In this document: one piece after another, positions 9,223-19,141 of the stretch
Numbering within the stretch: position 1 is the first letter of the stretch
Layout of the letters: each line of letters begins with the position of its first letter
Source: an uncultured Bacteroides sp.
Lineage (GTDB): Bacteria; Bacteroidota; Bacteroidia; Cytophagales; Cyclobacteriaceae
Direction: 5' to 3'
DNA length: 64,000 nt
Assembly: GCA_902168185.1 (NCBI GenBank)
Contig: CABHOV010000039.1
Location: 1-64,000 of the forward strand
Program-made: the position numbers and the translations under genes
The notes under the pieces: generated by a model
Seen by the model: only the letters and a program-made list of their open reading frames with translations
What the model was told of the DNA's origin: nothing
Database searches by the model: none

Positions 9223-12200
9223 ATGAGTATACCTATACACCTAAAAAAATGGATGATAACTCTGCTGCTCGCACTGGTTGCCGTGGCTGCAGATTCCATC
9301 CCGCTGCTTGCCCAATCAAGGACTGTCACTGGCATTGTAAAGTCAGATGACGGATCCTCTCTTCCGGGTGTTTCTATTATTGAAAAAGGAACGAGCAATG
9401 GAACTGTGACAGATGCTGAGGGTAAGTTCTCACTGTCCGTTTCTGCTGATGCCATTGTAGTGGCTTCGTTCATTGGAATGAAACCGCAGGAGATCACGGT
9501 AGGAAATCAAACGACACTAGACATCTCCATGCAACCTGATCTCACAACACTCGACGAAGTTGTAGTAGTAGATTACGGATATGGTACTGTAAAGAAATCC
9601 GATCTAACCGGATCAGTCGCTACATTATCGGGTAAAGATCTTTCCAGGATACCGGTGTCCAGTGCGGCACAGGCGCTAACGGGTAGGCTACCCGGTGTAA
9701 ACGTATTGACTACCGATGGATCTCCGGATGCGGAAATTGTGATTCGCGTTCGCGGAGGAGGCTCTATCACGCAGGATAATTCGCCACTCTATGTTGTGGA
9801 TGGTTTCATCGTTTCAAGTATACGTGATATACCTCCAACCGATATTGAAAGTATAAATGTTTTGAAAGATGCATCGGCAACGGCTATATATGGAGCACGC
9901 GGAGCCAATGGTGTTGTGGTTGTAACAACAAAGCGGCCTGTTGCTGGAAAAACGATTGTATCCTATAGCGGCTTTTTACAATCCAAACAACTACCCAAAA
10001 ATAGAAAATACGAAGTGCTTTCGCCTTATGAATATGTAATGGCGAACTATGAATATGCCAAGCTTCGGTCTCAAACAAACGTAGATGATTTTGAAAAGTA
10101 CTTTGGTAAGTATGACGATCTCGAGCTATATAAATCAAAGAAACCAACAGACTGGCAGGATGAACTATTCGGTGATCCTAAATTGTCTCAATATCATAAT
10201 TTAAGTATCAGCGGAGGAACAGAGAAAACCAAACTTGGTTTGAGTCTTACCAATAATACAGATGAAGGGCTTATGCTTAACTCAGGCTATAGCCGCACTG
10301 TAATTAATTTTAAAGTAGATCATCAGATCGCCAATAAATTAAAGTTTGAAGCCTCTGCACGTATTACGAATACGGAAGTGGACGGTGCAGGTACTTCAGG
10401 CAATGCGCAAATCAATATTAAAGATGCTGTGCAGACACGACCTGTAAATGGCATAGCAGATGAAATGGACATCGATCTGACACAAGTAAACTCTGATGAT
10501 GACTTTCAATCGTTTCTCTTAAGCTTGGTAAGTCCGAAAGAACTTGCCAAACAAGATTGGCGAAACAGAACAACAAATGCCTATGTGTTCAATGGTGGCG
10601 TTACCTGGAATATACTTAATAACCTTGACCTGAGAAGTACATTTACAACTTCCCGCACATTCGATGAGAATCTTAGATTCTACGGACCGTTAACCAGCGA
10701 GTCATTTAATAACGGAAGTAGTTTACCACTGGGTGAGAAAACCGAGAACAATGATTTCTCTTATCGTTGGTTCAACACAGCTACCTATACAGTAAAAAAT
10801 ATAGGTGAACATAGTCTTACGGTTTTGGTCGGACAAGAAATTTCTTCAGAAGGTGGCAAGCGTAATTTTGTAAGGTCTGAAGATTTCAGAGCATCGATTG
10901 CCCCTGAAGAACTTTTTGCCAACATGGCATTCGGTAGAACGGATCGTCATGAAACTTTAGAGAAGATCAACTCCAATCGTTTCTCACTATTGGGAAAAAT
11001 GGATTACCAATGGAAAGGTAAATACCTGGCTACCGTTACATTTCGTTCAGATGCTTCCAGCAGATTTGCTAAGGAAAATCGTGTAGGATATTTCCCGGCA
11101 GTAGCCGTTGCGTGGAAATTATCACAAGAGAGTTTCATGACAGGGCTCACTTTTATAGACGAGGCGAAACTTCGCGTGAGTTACGGTAAAACCGGTAACG
11201 ATCGTATCGATCCCGGGGCAGCGCAGTTTTTATTCTCAGGCACTACAACACGCGGACCTGGTTGGGGAAATGTAGACAATGTATACTATACGCCAAGTAG
11301 CACAGTATTGTATAATCCGAATATAAAATGGGAGACGACTATTAACCGGAATGCAGGTCTTGATTTCACTTTGCTGAAGTCAAGAATCGAAGGTAGCCTG
11401 GATGTATACTATAACACCACGAAAGACTTGTTGTTGCAATCTGCTATACCTCCAAATACCGGTTTTCCTTCCCAATGGGACAATATAGGAAGCACGTCCA
11501 ACAGAGGTATTGAACTCGGATTGAATACCTATATCATAGAATCAAATGACTTTACGCTCTCTGCCAATTTTAACATTGGTATGAATCGCGGAAAAATAGA
11601 GAAGCTTGACGGTACAGACAGCCGCTTCTTTCAGTCCAATTGGGCCAGCACAGATTTGAACAACATCAATGATTTTTATTTCAAAGTAGGTGGCCGTGTT
11701 GGCGATATATATGGATACGAAACAGCAGGCATGTATACTACGGCTGACTTTGAAAGTTATGATGCCGCTACCGGTAAATATATACTGAAAGGTGGCGTAG
11801 CCAACTCAAGTGCAGTGGTCGGTAATACGAATATCCGTCCAGGCTTCCTCAAGTTGGTAGATCAGATCACTGTGGATACGAATGCCGATGGTATACCCGA
11901 TGCAACGGATGGCTTGATCAACGCGGACGACCGAAAAGTAATCGGAAATACATTGCCAAAGGTACAAGGCGGTTTAGGTTTTAACGCCAGCTATAAAGGA
12001 TTCGATCTTTCTGTATTCTTCAACTATCAATACGGAAATGATGTCTATAACACAGGCAAGATTCAGTATAACCAGTTCAGGCGCGTAACCTATGGCAATA
12101 TGCTGAACACCATGAATTCTGATAATCGCTTTACCTATATAGATGTAGAGGGTTCCTACACCGGAACACCAGGTGAAGTAGTGACTGATCTTGGTCAATT

Positions 12201-12543
12201 AGCGGAGATGAATGCCGGTAAAACCATGTGGTCGCATAACAGCTACGGTATAGCAGGTGCCGTTATACATTCGTGGGCTGTTGAAGATGGATCTTTCATC
12301 CGTCTGAATAATCTTTCTGTAGGATATTCTCTGCCGCGAAGTATAATTTCCAAAGCAGGTATGTCGCGTGCCAGAATATATGTAACGGGTAACAACCTTC
12401 ATATCTGGACGAAGTATTCAGGCTATGATCCTGAAGTAAGTACTTCACGAAGCTCAGAGTATGCGGCATTGACACCCGGTGTTGATTATTCTTCTTTTCC
12501 AAGAAGCCGCTCCTATACCATCGGAGTTGATATCTCATTTTAA
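9223..12543 (+). CDS. SusC-like TonB-dependent oligosaccharide receptor
   Basis: This full-length 1106-residue SusC receptor has an N-terminal signal peptide (about 1-31). A carboxypeptidase-regulatory-like domain follows (about 32-108, with TVTGIVKSDDGSSLPGVSI). Next is the TonB box and plug, with DEVVVVDYGYGTVKKSDLTG and VLKDASATAIYGARGANGVV, then the barrel ending in YTIGVDISF. With the SusD 18 bases downstream it should take up oligogalacturonides made by the PL1 and PL9 lyases encoded after it. The substrate is inferred from these neighbours. Expression is probably controlled from the operator region at 9021-9127. Confidence 0.96.
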   Translation: MSIPIHLKKWMITLLLALVAVAADSIPLLAQSRTVTGIVKSDDGSSLPGVSIIEKGTSNGTVTDAEGKFSLSVSADAIVVASFIGMKPQEITVGNQTTLDISMQPDLTTLDEVVVVDYGYGTVKKSDLTGSVATLSGKDLSRIPVSSAAQALTGRLPGVNVLTTDGSPDAEIVIRVRGGGSITQDNSPLYVVDGFIVSSIRDIPPTDIESINVLKDASATAIYGARGANGVVVVTTKRPVAGKTIVSYSGFLQSKQLPKNRKYEVLSPYEYVMANYEYAKLRSQTNVDDFEKYFGKYDDLELYKSKKPTDWQDELFGDPKLSQYHNLSISGGTEKTKLGLSLTNNTDEGLMLNSGYSRTVINFKVDHQIANKLKFEASARITNTEVDGAGTSGNAQINIKDAVQTRPVNGIADEMDIDLTQVNSDDDFQSFLLSLVSPKELAKQDWRNRTTNAYVFNGGVTWNILNNLDLRSTFTTSRTFDENLRFYGPLTSESFNNGSSLPLGEKTENNDFSYRWFNTATYTVKNIGEHSLTVLVGQEISSEGGKRNFVRSEDFRASIAPEELFANMAFGRTDRHETLEKINSNRFSLLGKMDYQWKGKYLATVTFRSDASSRFAKENRVGYFPAVAVAWKLSQESFMTGLTFIDEAKLRVSYGKTGNDRIDPGAAQFLFSGTTTRGPGWGNVDNVYYTPSSTVLYNPNIKWETTINRNAGLDFTLLKSRIEGSLDVYYNTTKDLLLQSAIPPNTGFPSQWDNIGSTSNRGIELGLNTYIIESNDFTLSANFNIGMNRGKIEKLDGTDSRFFQSNWASTDLNNINDFYFKVGGRVGDIYGYETAGMYTTADFESYDAATGKYILKGGVANSSAVVGNTNIRPGFLKLVDQITVDTNADGIPDATDGLINADDRKVIGNTLPKVQGGLGFNASYKGFDLSVFFNYQYGNDVYNTGKIQYNQFRRVTYGNMLNTMNSDNRFTYIDVEGSYTGTPGEVVTDLGQLAEMNAGKTMWSHNSYGIAGAVIHSWAVEDGSFIRLNNLSVGYSLPRSIISKAGMSRARIYVTGNNLHIWTKYSGYDPEVSTSRSSEYAALTPGVDYSSFPRSRSYTIGVDISF

Positions 12544-12561
12544 GATTGACTACAACAGAAT

Positions 12562-14379
12562 ATGAAAATCAAAAATATTTTATTGGTTACAACTGTACTG
12601 ATGCTAAGTGCTTGTAACGATTTTCTGGAGCCCGATTCATTGTCAACGTTCAATACAGAATTTGTATACTCGAATGTAGATGATGCCAGAAAGGGAGTTA
12701 ATGCTATATACTCCTATTTTGGGCAAGACGCATTTCGTTCGCGATTATCCAACAACATGGTGGGGAATACCGATATAGAACATCAAAGCGGATGGAACAG
12801 CGCCAATGACCGTGCTCAGATTTGGGACCTGAAAGCATCACCGACTAACAAAGACCTTGATATAGTCTGGACATTCGCCTATCGTGCAATCCGAGATGCT
12901 AATATTTCTATTGAAGGAATTCTGGGAAGCAGCGCTTTCAATTCTCCAGATGCTGTTACTTCCAAAACGATGCACCATTTGTTGGGTGAGGCCTATACAT
13001 TACGGGCATACTGGTATAGCATGCTCATCTTTTATTTTGGTGATGTGCCCTTTATAACCGAAGCACCGAAAGCTGGAAGTAATTTTTACTTGCCAAAAGA
13101 AGACCGGAACGTTATTCTTTCACAGTTGATACAGGATATGATTGATACAGAAGCCGGTATGTTCTGGGCCGATCAAACTCCATATGGTATCGAACAAGTA
13201 AACCGTGAATATACTTTGGGTATGATCGCACGGCTTGCACTGCAACGCGGTGGTTGGTTTTTAAAACCCGACCTCACGATGGCACGTGAAGGCGATTACC
13301 TCGAATACTATCAGATTGCGAAAGACTATAGCAAGAAGCTTATGGATCTGAAAGACCGTCCACTTCCTGCAGATTATAGACAAGTGTTCTTGAATGAATG
13401 TAAATTCATTGCCCCGGTAAACAGCGATATACTTTTTGAAGTGCCGTTTGCCGTTGGTAATGGCGATGTCGGGTGGAATATAGGTATAACTGTACAAGGT
13501 GGCCCAACATCCTTACACGACTATGGATCCGGAAACAACTACATGGCTATACCGCCAACCTATTACTACTCTTTTGATACAACAGACGTTCGCAGAGATG
13601 TAACCTGTGCTTTGTATAAAGTTAATACGAGCTTTGAAGAAGAATTTGTTGGTGTTGGTGCATCGGCCAGTCCAACCAACATAGCGCAAGGCAAATGGAG
13701 CCGTCATTTTCTCGATACGCCTCCTGGTAAATCGACAGCAAAAGGTACCGGTATAAATTGGCCTATGCTTCGCTATGCGGATGTGCTGTTAATGTTTGCA
13801 GAAGCAGAAAATGAATTGAATGGTCCGACCGGTGATGCTCAAGGTGCATTGCGCAGAGTTCGCGAACGTGCATTTCCTGCAGCATACTGGGCGACTAAAG
13901 TGGATGAGTATATCAGCACTGTTTCCGGTGGAAAGGAGTCCTTCTTCAACGCCATTGTTAATGAACGTGCGTGGGAATTTGGCGGCGAAATGATTCGTAA
14001 GTATGAGTTGATCCGCTGGGGTATATATTCTCAAAAAATGACGGAAACAGTCGAGGGGTTAAAGAAGATGGCCGATGACGCTTACAATGGAACCGGAACG
14101 CTACCGGACTATATTTACTGGAAGCGCGATGCAAGCGGGAAATTTAAAGTGCTAAATCCTAACAAGAAGATATTGGCTGCACCGGATGAGACCTGGACAA
14201 GAAGTGCATTCCTGATCGATCTTCATGATAACACCCTTACGTACGATGAATGGATTACCCGTGACTGGGCAAACTATACGAATGGAACAGTTCGCTATAT
14301 TTTTCCGATCCCAACGATTGGAATAGACAACAGTAAAGGTACGTTGAAAAATGATGGCTATGGTTTTGGTGGCGGATAA
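12562..14379 (+). CDS. SusD/RagB family glycan-binding lipoprotein
   Basis: This 605-residue SusD partner of the SusC at 9223 has a lipobox LSAC with the lipidated Cys at residue 18, followed by NDFLEPDSLS, a typical SusD start. Family features include LLGEAYTLRAYWYSMLIFYFGDVPF in the first half and NERAWEFGGEMIRKYELIRWGIY in the second. It should act on the cell surface by presenting pectic oligosaccharides to the receptor. It begins 18 bases after the SusC stop, which supports cotranscription. Confidence 0.95.
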   Translation: MKIKNILLVTTVLMLSACNDFLEPDSLSTFNTEFVYSNVDDARKGVNAIYSYFGQDAFRSRLSNNMVGNTDIEHQSGWNSANDRAQIWDLKASPTNKDLDIVWTFAYRAIRDANISIEGILGSSAFNSPDAVTSKTMHHLLGEAYTLRAYWYSMLIFYFGDVPFITEAPKAGSNFYLPKEDRNVILSQLIQDMIDTEAGMFWADQTPYGIEQVNREYTLGMIARLALQRGGWFLKPDLTMAREGDYLEYYQIAKDYSKKLMDLKDRPLPADYRQVFLNECKFIAPVNSDILFEVPFAVGNGDVGWNIGITVQGGPTSLHDYGSGNNYMAIPPTYYYSFDTTDVRRDVTCALYKVNTSFEEEFVGVGASASPTNIAQGKWSRHFLDTPPGKSTAKGTGINWPMLRYADVLLMFAEAENELNGPTGDAQGALRRVRERAFPAAYWATKVDEYISTVSGGKESFFNAIVNERAWEFGGEMIRKYELIRWGIYSQKMTETVEGLKKMADDAYNGTGTLPDYIYWKRDASGKFKVLNPNKKILAAPDETWTRSAFLIDLHDNTLTYDEWITRDWANYTNGTVRYIFPIPTIGIDNSKGTLKNDGYGFGGG

Positions 14380-14425
14380 TGCCTTTGAACAACCAAAAAA
14401 CATTCTATCACCTAAAGTCTGAGAT

Positions 14426-16096
14426 ATGAAAATCAAGAAATTAAGTATATATACTATACTCCTTGCCATTGGTGTTGCCGCTGCATTTTTGACAGCGTGC
14501 GATGATGAAGAGGTATATCCTGAAACGCGCCTCTTCAGGCCTGTGCTGCAGGAAGACCTTTTTGCCGAAGGCAATTCTATCATTGTTCGTTTGGGCGACT
14601 TGAAAAAAGCAGTCTCCTATACATTGGAAGTGAGTCGCGATACATTCAAGACGATCGATTACACGATACAATCTGATACGAGCTATGTTGTGATCAATGA
14701 GGAATTGTTGAATGGTGATCCACTCTTCTGGAATACACTATACCAGGTGCGTGCTGTAGCCCATGCTGAAAAATCTGAATTTGATAGCAAGATATCCGAA
14801 CTGGGTAGCGTACGCACAGAACGGTTTCCGACTATTTTAAATTTACCTGCCTCTTATGATGTTACGGATATAGCCGCACGCGTTACATGGACTGTTGCCG
14901 GTTTACCGGTTACCGGTATAAAAATATTTGCAGGCACTGATCTTAAACTCACAACTCCGTTGTCAGAGATTGCAGTGTCGGATGAAGACCAGGCAGATGG
15001 AGAAGCGATTATCGAAAATTTGACTGCTGTTACCGGATACCAGATTGCTATCTATAGCGGAGAGACGCTTCGTGGATGGGCAGAGTATAAAACGCTTACT
15101 GCAGATATAGATCCTACTGCGGCTGGCGTAATAGATCTTCGTGAAAGTGAAGATCCGCAAGCTGTTGCCAACGCGGTAACCGCTGCTCAAGACGGTTCGA
15201 TCATCCTCGTAAAACGTGGTGCATCGTTTGATTTGCCAACCGTGGCCTTGACCAAGTCTATCACTATTCGTGCTGCGCATGGTTTTGGTGCAAAACGGGC
15301 GCGACTGTTCACGACAACAAATTGGAATATAGCAGCAGGTTCGACCATTGATCATATCCGTTTCATAGATCTTGAATTGCGAGGTGATGATTACACTGGT
15401 GACTATATTTTCAATCCTTCTGCAAATGATATATCTGTTAACGAAGTACTCTTCGAGAACTGTGAGATCGGAACAATCCGTGGTATCATGCGTATCCGTG
15501 GTTCAAATGTAGTGGTGAATAATTTCAAGATCATCAACTCCATCGTGGACAGCCTGGGTAGCTATGGTATATTTACTACAGATACCGACCCGAATGCTGT
15601 TACTCCAACGGCACGTGTTAATAATATATTGTTGCAAAACAGTACATTCAATAAACTGCAGGCAGGGATTACTTCCAGAAATAATTCTCAATCGATCGTG
15701 ATTGATGCATGTACGTTTGCAAATTTAGTACAAGCGGGCAGCAGTAACTATATATTCAGATATAGAGGTGGTGCTGGCAACAATGATGTAACGGGAGGAA
15801 TCGTAATTAAAAACTCGATCTTCGGCCATGGATGGGATGAAGCAGGAACGAAGGCATACGCGGTCCGCGGCAAGGAAGGATTGCCGAACACTACAATCGA
15901 GGTAGTGAGTACTTTTAGTACTTCAGATTTCTCATTCATAGCAACCTATGAAATTCCGGGCTTTCCACTGGGTAACTATACAAGTGGACAAGATGGTCTT
16001 TGGACGGATCCTGCCAAAAATAATTTCAATTTCAAGGATACCGGATTCTCAGGCAGATATTCGAGTGGTGATCCACGCTGGCGTGCTAAACTATAA
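14426..16096 (+). CDS. Surface lipoprotein with DUF4957/DUF5123 beta-helix, probable pectin-binding protein
   Basis: This 556-residue lipoprotein has lipobox FLTAC with Cys25. Residues ~40-230 look like fibronectin-III-type repeats (YTLEVSRDTFKTIDY, TVAGLPVTGIKIFAG). From ~235 on, the sequence has short beta-helix rungs with NN/EN turns (LFENCEIGTIRGIMRIRG, ILLQNSTFNKLQAGI), matching the DUF4957 and DUF5123 domains common in pectin loci of Bacteroidota. No lyase catalytic residues can be identified with confidence, so a substrate-binding role (SusE/F-like position) is more likely than catalysis. It lies 46 bases after SusD and directly before two PL1 lyases. Confidence 0.82.
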   Translation: MKIKKLSIYTILLAIGVAAAFLTACDDEEVYPETRLFRPVLQEDLFAEGNSIIVRLGDLKKAVSYTLEVSRDTFKTIDYTIQSDTSYVVINEELLNGDPLFWNTLYQVRAVAHAEKSEFDSKISELGSVRTERFPTILNLPASYDVTDIAARVTWTVAGLPVTGIKIFAGTDLKLTTPLSEIAVSDEDQADGEAIIENLTAVTGYQIAIYSGETLRGWAEYKTLTADIDPTAAGVIDLRESEDPQAVANAVTAAQDGSIILVKRGASFDLPTVALTKSITIRAAHGFGAKRARLFTTTNWNIAAGSTIDHIRFIDLELRGDDYTGDYIFNPSANDISVNEVLFENCEIGTIRGIMRIRGSNVVVNNFKIINSIVDSLGSYGIFTTDTDPNAVTPTARVNNILLQNSTFNKLQAGITSRNNSQSIVIDACTFANLVQAGSSNYIFRYRGGAGNNDVTGGIVIKNSIFGHGWDEAGTKAYAVRGKEGLPNTTIEVVSTFSTSDFSFIATYEIPGFPLGNYTSGQDGLWTDPAKNNFNFKDTGFSGRYSSGDPRWRAKL

Positions 16097-16144
16097 CTTA
16101 CTTTAATGAGGTGTGACTTTCACACAGTCACAGCTCTCATTGCG

Positions 16145-17641
16145 ATGAAGCTATATATACATTCCTTTGTGCGTGTGGTGGTGACGTTGGTATTGTTGTC
16201 GCTGGGTGTCGTGATTACGAGCTGTAGCAGCTCGGAAGCGGAGCCCGATGACAACAGTAATCCCGATGCTGATAAGCCTGTGCAGGTTGTAGAAGACGCG
16301 TATGCATTTCCGGGTGCGGAAGGATTTGGTCGCAACGCTACGGGTGGGCGCGGAGGTAAAGTTCTCTTTGTTACCAACCTGAACGATGCCGGAGAGGGAA
16401 GCTTACGCGCAGCGATTCAGGTGACAGGCGCTCGCTATATAGTATTCAAGGTGTCTGGTACAATCGAATTGAAATCAACCCTGAACATTAATAATGGTGA
16501 TGTTACGATTGCAGGGCAAACTGCTCCTGGCGATGGTATATGTCTCAAGAATTACCCGGTGGGCATCAGTGCTGATAATGTCATTATTCGCTTTGTGCGT
16601 TTTAGAATGGGCGATGAAGCAAAGCAGGAAGGCGATGCTATAGGAGGAAGATTCCACAAGAATATAATTATTGATCACTGTTCCATGAGTTGGTCAACCG
16701 ATGAGTGTGTATCTATATATGCCAATGAAAACACAACGCTGCAGTGGTGTATAATTTCAGAAAGCCTTCGGAACTCCGTGCATGGTAAAGGCGCGCATGG
16801 CTACGGTGGTATATGGGGCGGTAAGAATGCATCGTTTCATCATAACCTGATTGCGCATCATGACAGTCGCAACCCCAGGCTAGGCGAAGAAGCTGGTAAG
16901 GCTTTTGCATTAACGGACCTGGTTGACCTTCGGAATAACGTACTCTATAACTGGGGAAACAACAGTTGCTACGGAGGCGAAGCGATGAACGTGAATATCG
17001 TAAACTGTTACTATAAACCAGGCCCGGCTACTGTAAAGAAGGAGCGCATTGTATCCATCGATAAAAATAAGAATGAAGGAACCGAAGTATATAACATCTG
17101 GGGTAAATACTATATCAACGGGAATTACGTGGAAGGCAGCACACAGGCTACCGCGGATAACTGGACATACGGAGTATATAATCAATTTCACGGAAGTTAT
17201 GGGACGGTGTCTGATGCAGATAAAGCTGCCATGCGAAAATCGGAGCCACATGCGATCAACAATGCAGTAACAACCCATACTGCACAAATGGCTTACCAGC
17301 GCGTATTGGACTATAGCGGTTCATCACTGAAACGTGATGCTGTTGATGTACGCGTAATTGATAATGTGAGAAAAGGAACGTTTTCATTTCCCGGTTCGAA
17401 CGGAAGTACGAATGGTATCATTGACACACAAAGCGATGTTGGTGGCTGGCCGATATTGAATTCAACTCCTGCACCGGTTAGTACTGCAGGCGATGGTATA
17501 CCAGACGAATGGAAAATTGCCCACAAGCTGGATCCTGCAAAGTCTCAGGCGAACGGCAGAGATCTCAGCACAGCATACGATAACATTGAAGTATATATGA
17601 ACGATCTTGTTCGTTCGATAACAGAATCTCAGAACAAATAG
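16145..17641 (+). CDS. PL1 family pectate lyase, lipoprotein
   Basis: This enzyme cleaves homogalacturonan by beta-elimination, giving unsaturated ends. The PL1 right-handed beta-helix core begins at AFPGAEGFGRNATGGRGGKV and includes IIIDHCSMSWSTDECVS and FHHNLIAHHDSRNPRLG. In the last motif the R-x-P-R pair (Arg242, Arg245) matches the catalytic arginine region of pectate lyases. I chose the ATG at 16145 instead of 16106 because it gives a clean lipoprotein signal with lipobox ITSC (Cys27), for a 498-residue product. The C terminus has a degenerate calcium-type motif (AGDGIPDEW). It is about 46% by eye like its neighbour at 17653, which suggests tandem duplication. Confidence 0.9.
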   Translation: MKLYIHSFVRVVVTLVLLSLGVVITSCSSSEAEPDDNSNPDADKPVQVVEDAYAFPGAEGFGRNATGGRGGKVLFVTNLNDAGEGSLRAAIQVTGARYIVFKVSGTIELKSTLNINNGDVTIAGQTAPGDGICLKNYPVGISADNVIIRFVRFRMGDEAKQEGDAIGGRFHKNIIIDHCSMSWSTDECVSIYANENTTLQWCIISESLRNSVHGKGAHGYGGIWGGKNASFHHNLIAHHDSRNPRLGEEAGKAFALTDLVDLRNNVLYNWGNNSCYGGEAMNVNIVNCYYKPGPATVKKERIVSIDKNKNEGTEVYNIWGKYYINGNYVEGSTQATADNWTYGVYNQFHGSYGTVSDADKAAMRKSEPHAINNAVTTHTAQMAYQRVLDYSGSSLKRDAVDVRVIDNVRKGTFSFPGSNGSTNGIIDTQSDVGGWPILNSTPAPVSTAGDGIPDEWKIAHKLDPAKSQANGRDLSTAYDNIEVYMNDLVRSITESQNK

Positions 17642-17652
17642 AAAGAATAGTG

Positions 17653-18972
17653 ATGAAATTTTACCATAGTATCATTTTGGTGTTGATAAGTATAGGAGCC
17701 CTGGCACAAGATGCTTCGTTGGCGTTTCCCGGTGCAGAAGGATTTGGGAAATTTACCACAGGTGGGCGAGGAGGAAAGGTATATATAGTCACGAACCTGA
17801 ACGACAAGGGTTCTGGCAGTTTGCGTGAAGCGATTGACAAAAAAGGCCCACGCACTATACTTTTCGCAATCTCTGGAACAATAGCGTTGGAATCGCCACT
17901 GAGTATCGATGAAGGAAATGTAACCCTTGCAGGCCAGTCTGCTCCAGGGGATGGTATATGTCTGCGGAATTATCCTGTAAGCATTCAAGCAGATAATGTT
18001 ATTGTACGCTATATGCGTTTCAGGCTTGGCGATGAAAAAAAGCAGGAGGCCGATGCCTTCGGAGGAACGAAGGGTAAACGTAATATCATTATCGATCATT
18101 GCTCAATAAGCTGGTCAACCGATGAGTGTGCGTCTTTTTATCGCAACAAGAATTTTACATTTCAGTGGTGTATAGTATCGGAGAGTTTAAATCAATCTAT
18201 ACATCAGAAAGGCGATCATGGTTACGGTGGAATCTGGGGAGGAGAGAAGGCAACGTTTCATCACAACCTGATTGCGAGTCACACCAATCGCTTGCCACGA
18301 TTCAGCGGATCATCCACAACACCGAATCCTCCTGATGAGCTGGTGGATTTCAGAAACAACGTAGTCTATAATTGGAAACTCAACAGTACTTACGGTGGTG
18401 AGAAAGGCCGGTATAACATTGTTAACAACTATTATAAACCTGGTCCGGCAACGTCCTCAAAAAAGAAATGGATGATTAATCCAACTTCGCCCGTTGGTAA
18501 ATTTTATGTACAGGGTAATTGTCTGGAGGGAAGTATAGCGATAGCAAAAGACAACTGGGATGGTGGAGTAAAAGTAGAACACCCTGATTCGGCAAGAGCA
18601 TCGCAGCCTTTTGCAGTAGAGGCTATAGTAGAGCAATCGGCTGAAGATGCTTACAAGCTGGTATTAAAAAACGCGGGTGCAAGTTTCAGAAGAGATATAG
18701 TTGACGCAAGGATTGTTGAAGAAGTACAAACCGGTAAGTCAACCATGGGAAAAGATAAGACTGGTATTATAGATTCTCAGAATGATGTTGGTGGATGGCC
18801 TGTATTAAAATCAACACCACCTAGTGCCGATACAGATCGTGATGGTATACCGGATGCATGGGAGGTTCAGCACAAGCTTGATCCTGCAAATGCAAATGAT
18901 AATGTATACTATACATTGGGAAAGACCTATACAAACCTGGAAGTATATTTGAATCAACTCACAGAGCAATAG
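17653..18972 (+). CDS. PL1 family pectate lyase, secreted
   Basis: This second PL1 lyase has 439 residues and lies 11 bases after the first. Its signal peptide ends at IGALAQ and there is no lipobox, so it is probably periplasmic or secreted while its paralogue is membrane-anchored. The core motifs match: LAFPGAEGFGKFTTGGRGGKV, IIIDHCSISWSTDECAS and FHHNLIASHTNRLPRFSG with Arg213 and Arg216 in the catalytic R-x-P-R position. The end carries TDRDGIPDAWEVQHKLDP, a good calcium-binding thrombospondin-type-3-like loop. The ATG at 17653 is preferred over the GTG three bases earlier. The stop codon lies inside the terminator hairpin at 18965. Confidence 0.91.
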   Translation: MKFYHSIILVLISIGALAQDASLAFPGAEGFGKFTTGGRGGKVYIVTNLNDKGSGSLREAIDKKGPRTILFAISGTIALESPLSIDEGNVTLAGQSAPGDGICLRNYPVSIQADNVIVRYMRFRLGDEKKQEADAFGGTKGKRNIIIDHCSISWSTDECASFYRNKNFTFQWCIVSESLNQSIHQKGDHGYGGIWGGEKATFHHNLIASHTNRLPRFSGSSTTPNPPDELVDFRNNVVYNWKLNSTYGGEKGRYNIVNNYYKPGPATSSKKKWMINPTSPVGKFYVQGNCLEGSIAIAKDNWDGGVKVEHPDSARASQPFAVEAIVEQSAEDAYKLVLKNAGASFRRDIVDARIVEEVQTGKSTMGKDKTGIIDSQNDVGGWPVLKSTPPSADTDRDGIPDAWEVQHKLDPANANDNVYYTLGKTYTNLEVYLNQLTEQ

Positions 18973-18994
18973 CCCTCACGGGATTGCTTTTTTT
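18965..18994 (+). terminator. Rho-independent terminator overlapping the PL1 stop codon
   Basis: AGCAAT (18965-18970) pairs with ATTGCT (18983-18988), an inner CCC/GGG pair surrounds a TCAC loop, and T7 (18988-18994) follows. The hairpin contains the TAG stop of the second PL1 gene and ends the SusC-PL1 operon. Confidence 0.85.
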
Positions 18995-19004
18995 AAAAAC
19001 TGAT

Positions 19005-19022
19005 TGCGCAATCGATTGCGCA
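19005..19022. promoter_or_regulatory. Perfect 18-base operator palindrome upstream of the PL9 gene
   Basis: TGCGCAATCGATTGCGCA is a perfect palindrome lying between the terminator at 18965 and the PL9 gene at 19142. It is identical to the copy at 33351 between the uronate catabolism genes and close to the copy at 9110. It is the probable binding site of a LacI-family regulator shared by these units. Confidence 0.75.
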
Positions 19023-19141
19023 TTATGCTATTTACCTGTATTCAATAGATGTAAATGATAAAGTGAAGGAGAGTTATGTCCGAAGCTGCATGTGAATGCC
19101 GCGTATCAAGATGACTACGACCCACACAAAAATAAATCGTT

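Noticed and set aside
14426-16096. DUF5123 beta-helix protein as an active pectate lyase
   Set aside because: The beta-helix rungs are present but the calcium Asp cluster and catalytic Arg or Lys motifs seen in the PL1 and PL9 neighbours are not recognisable.
16106-16144. Upstream ATG start for the first PL1 lyase
   Set aside because: It adds 13 residues before an otherwise perfect lipoprotein signal peptide; the ATG at 16145 fits better.
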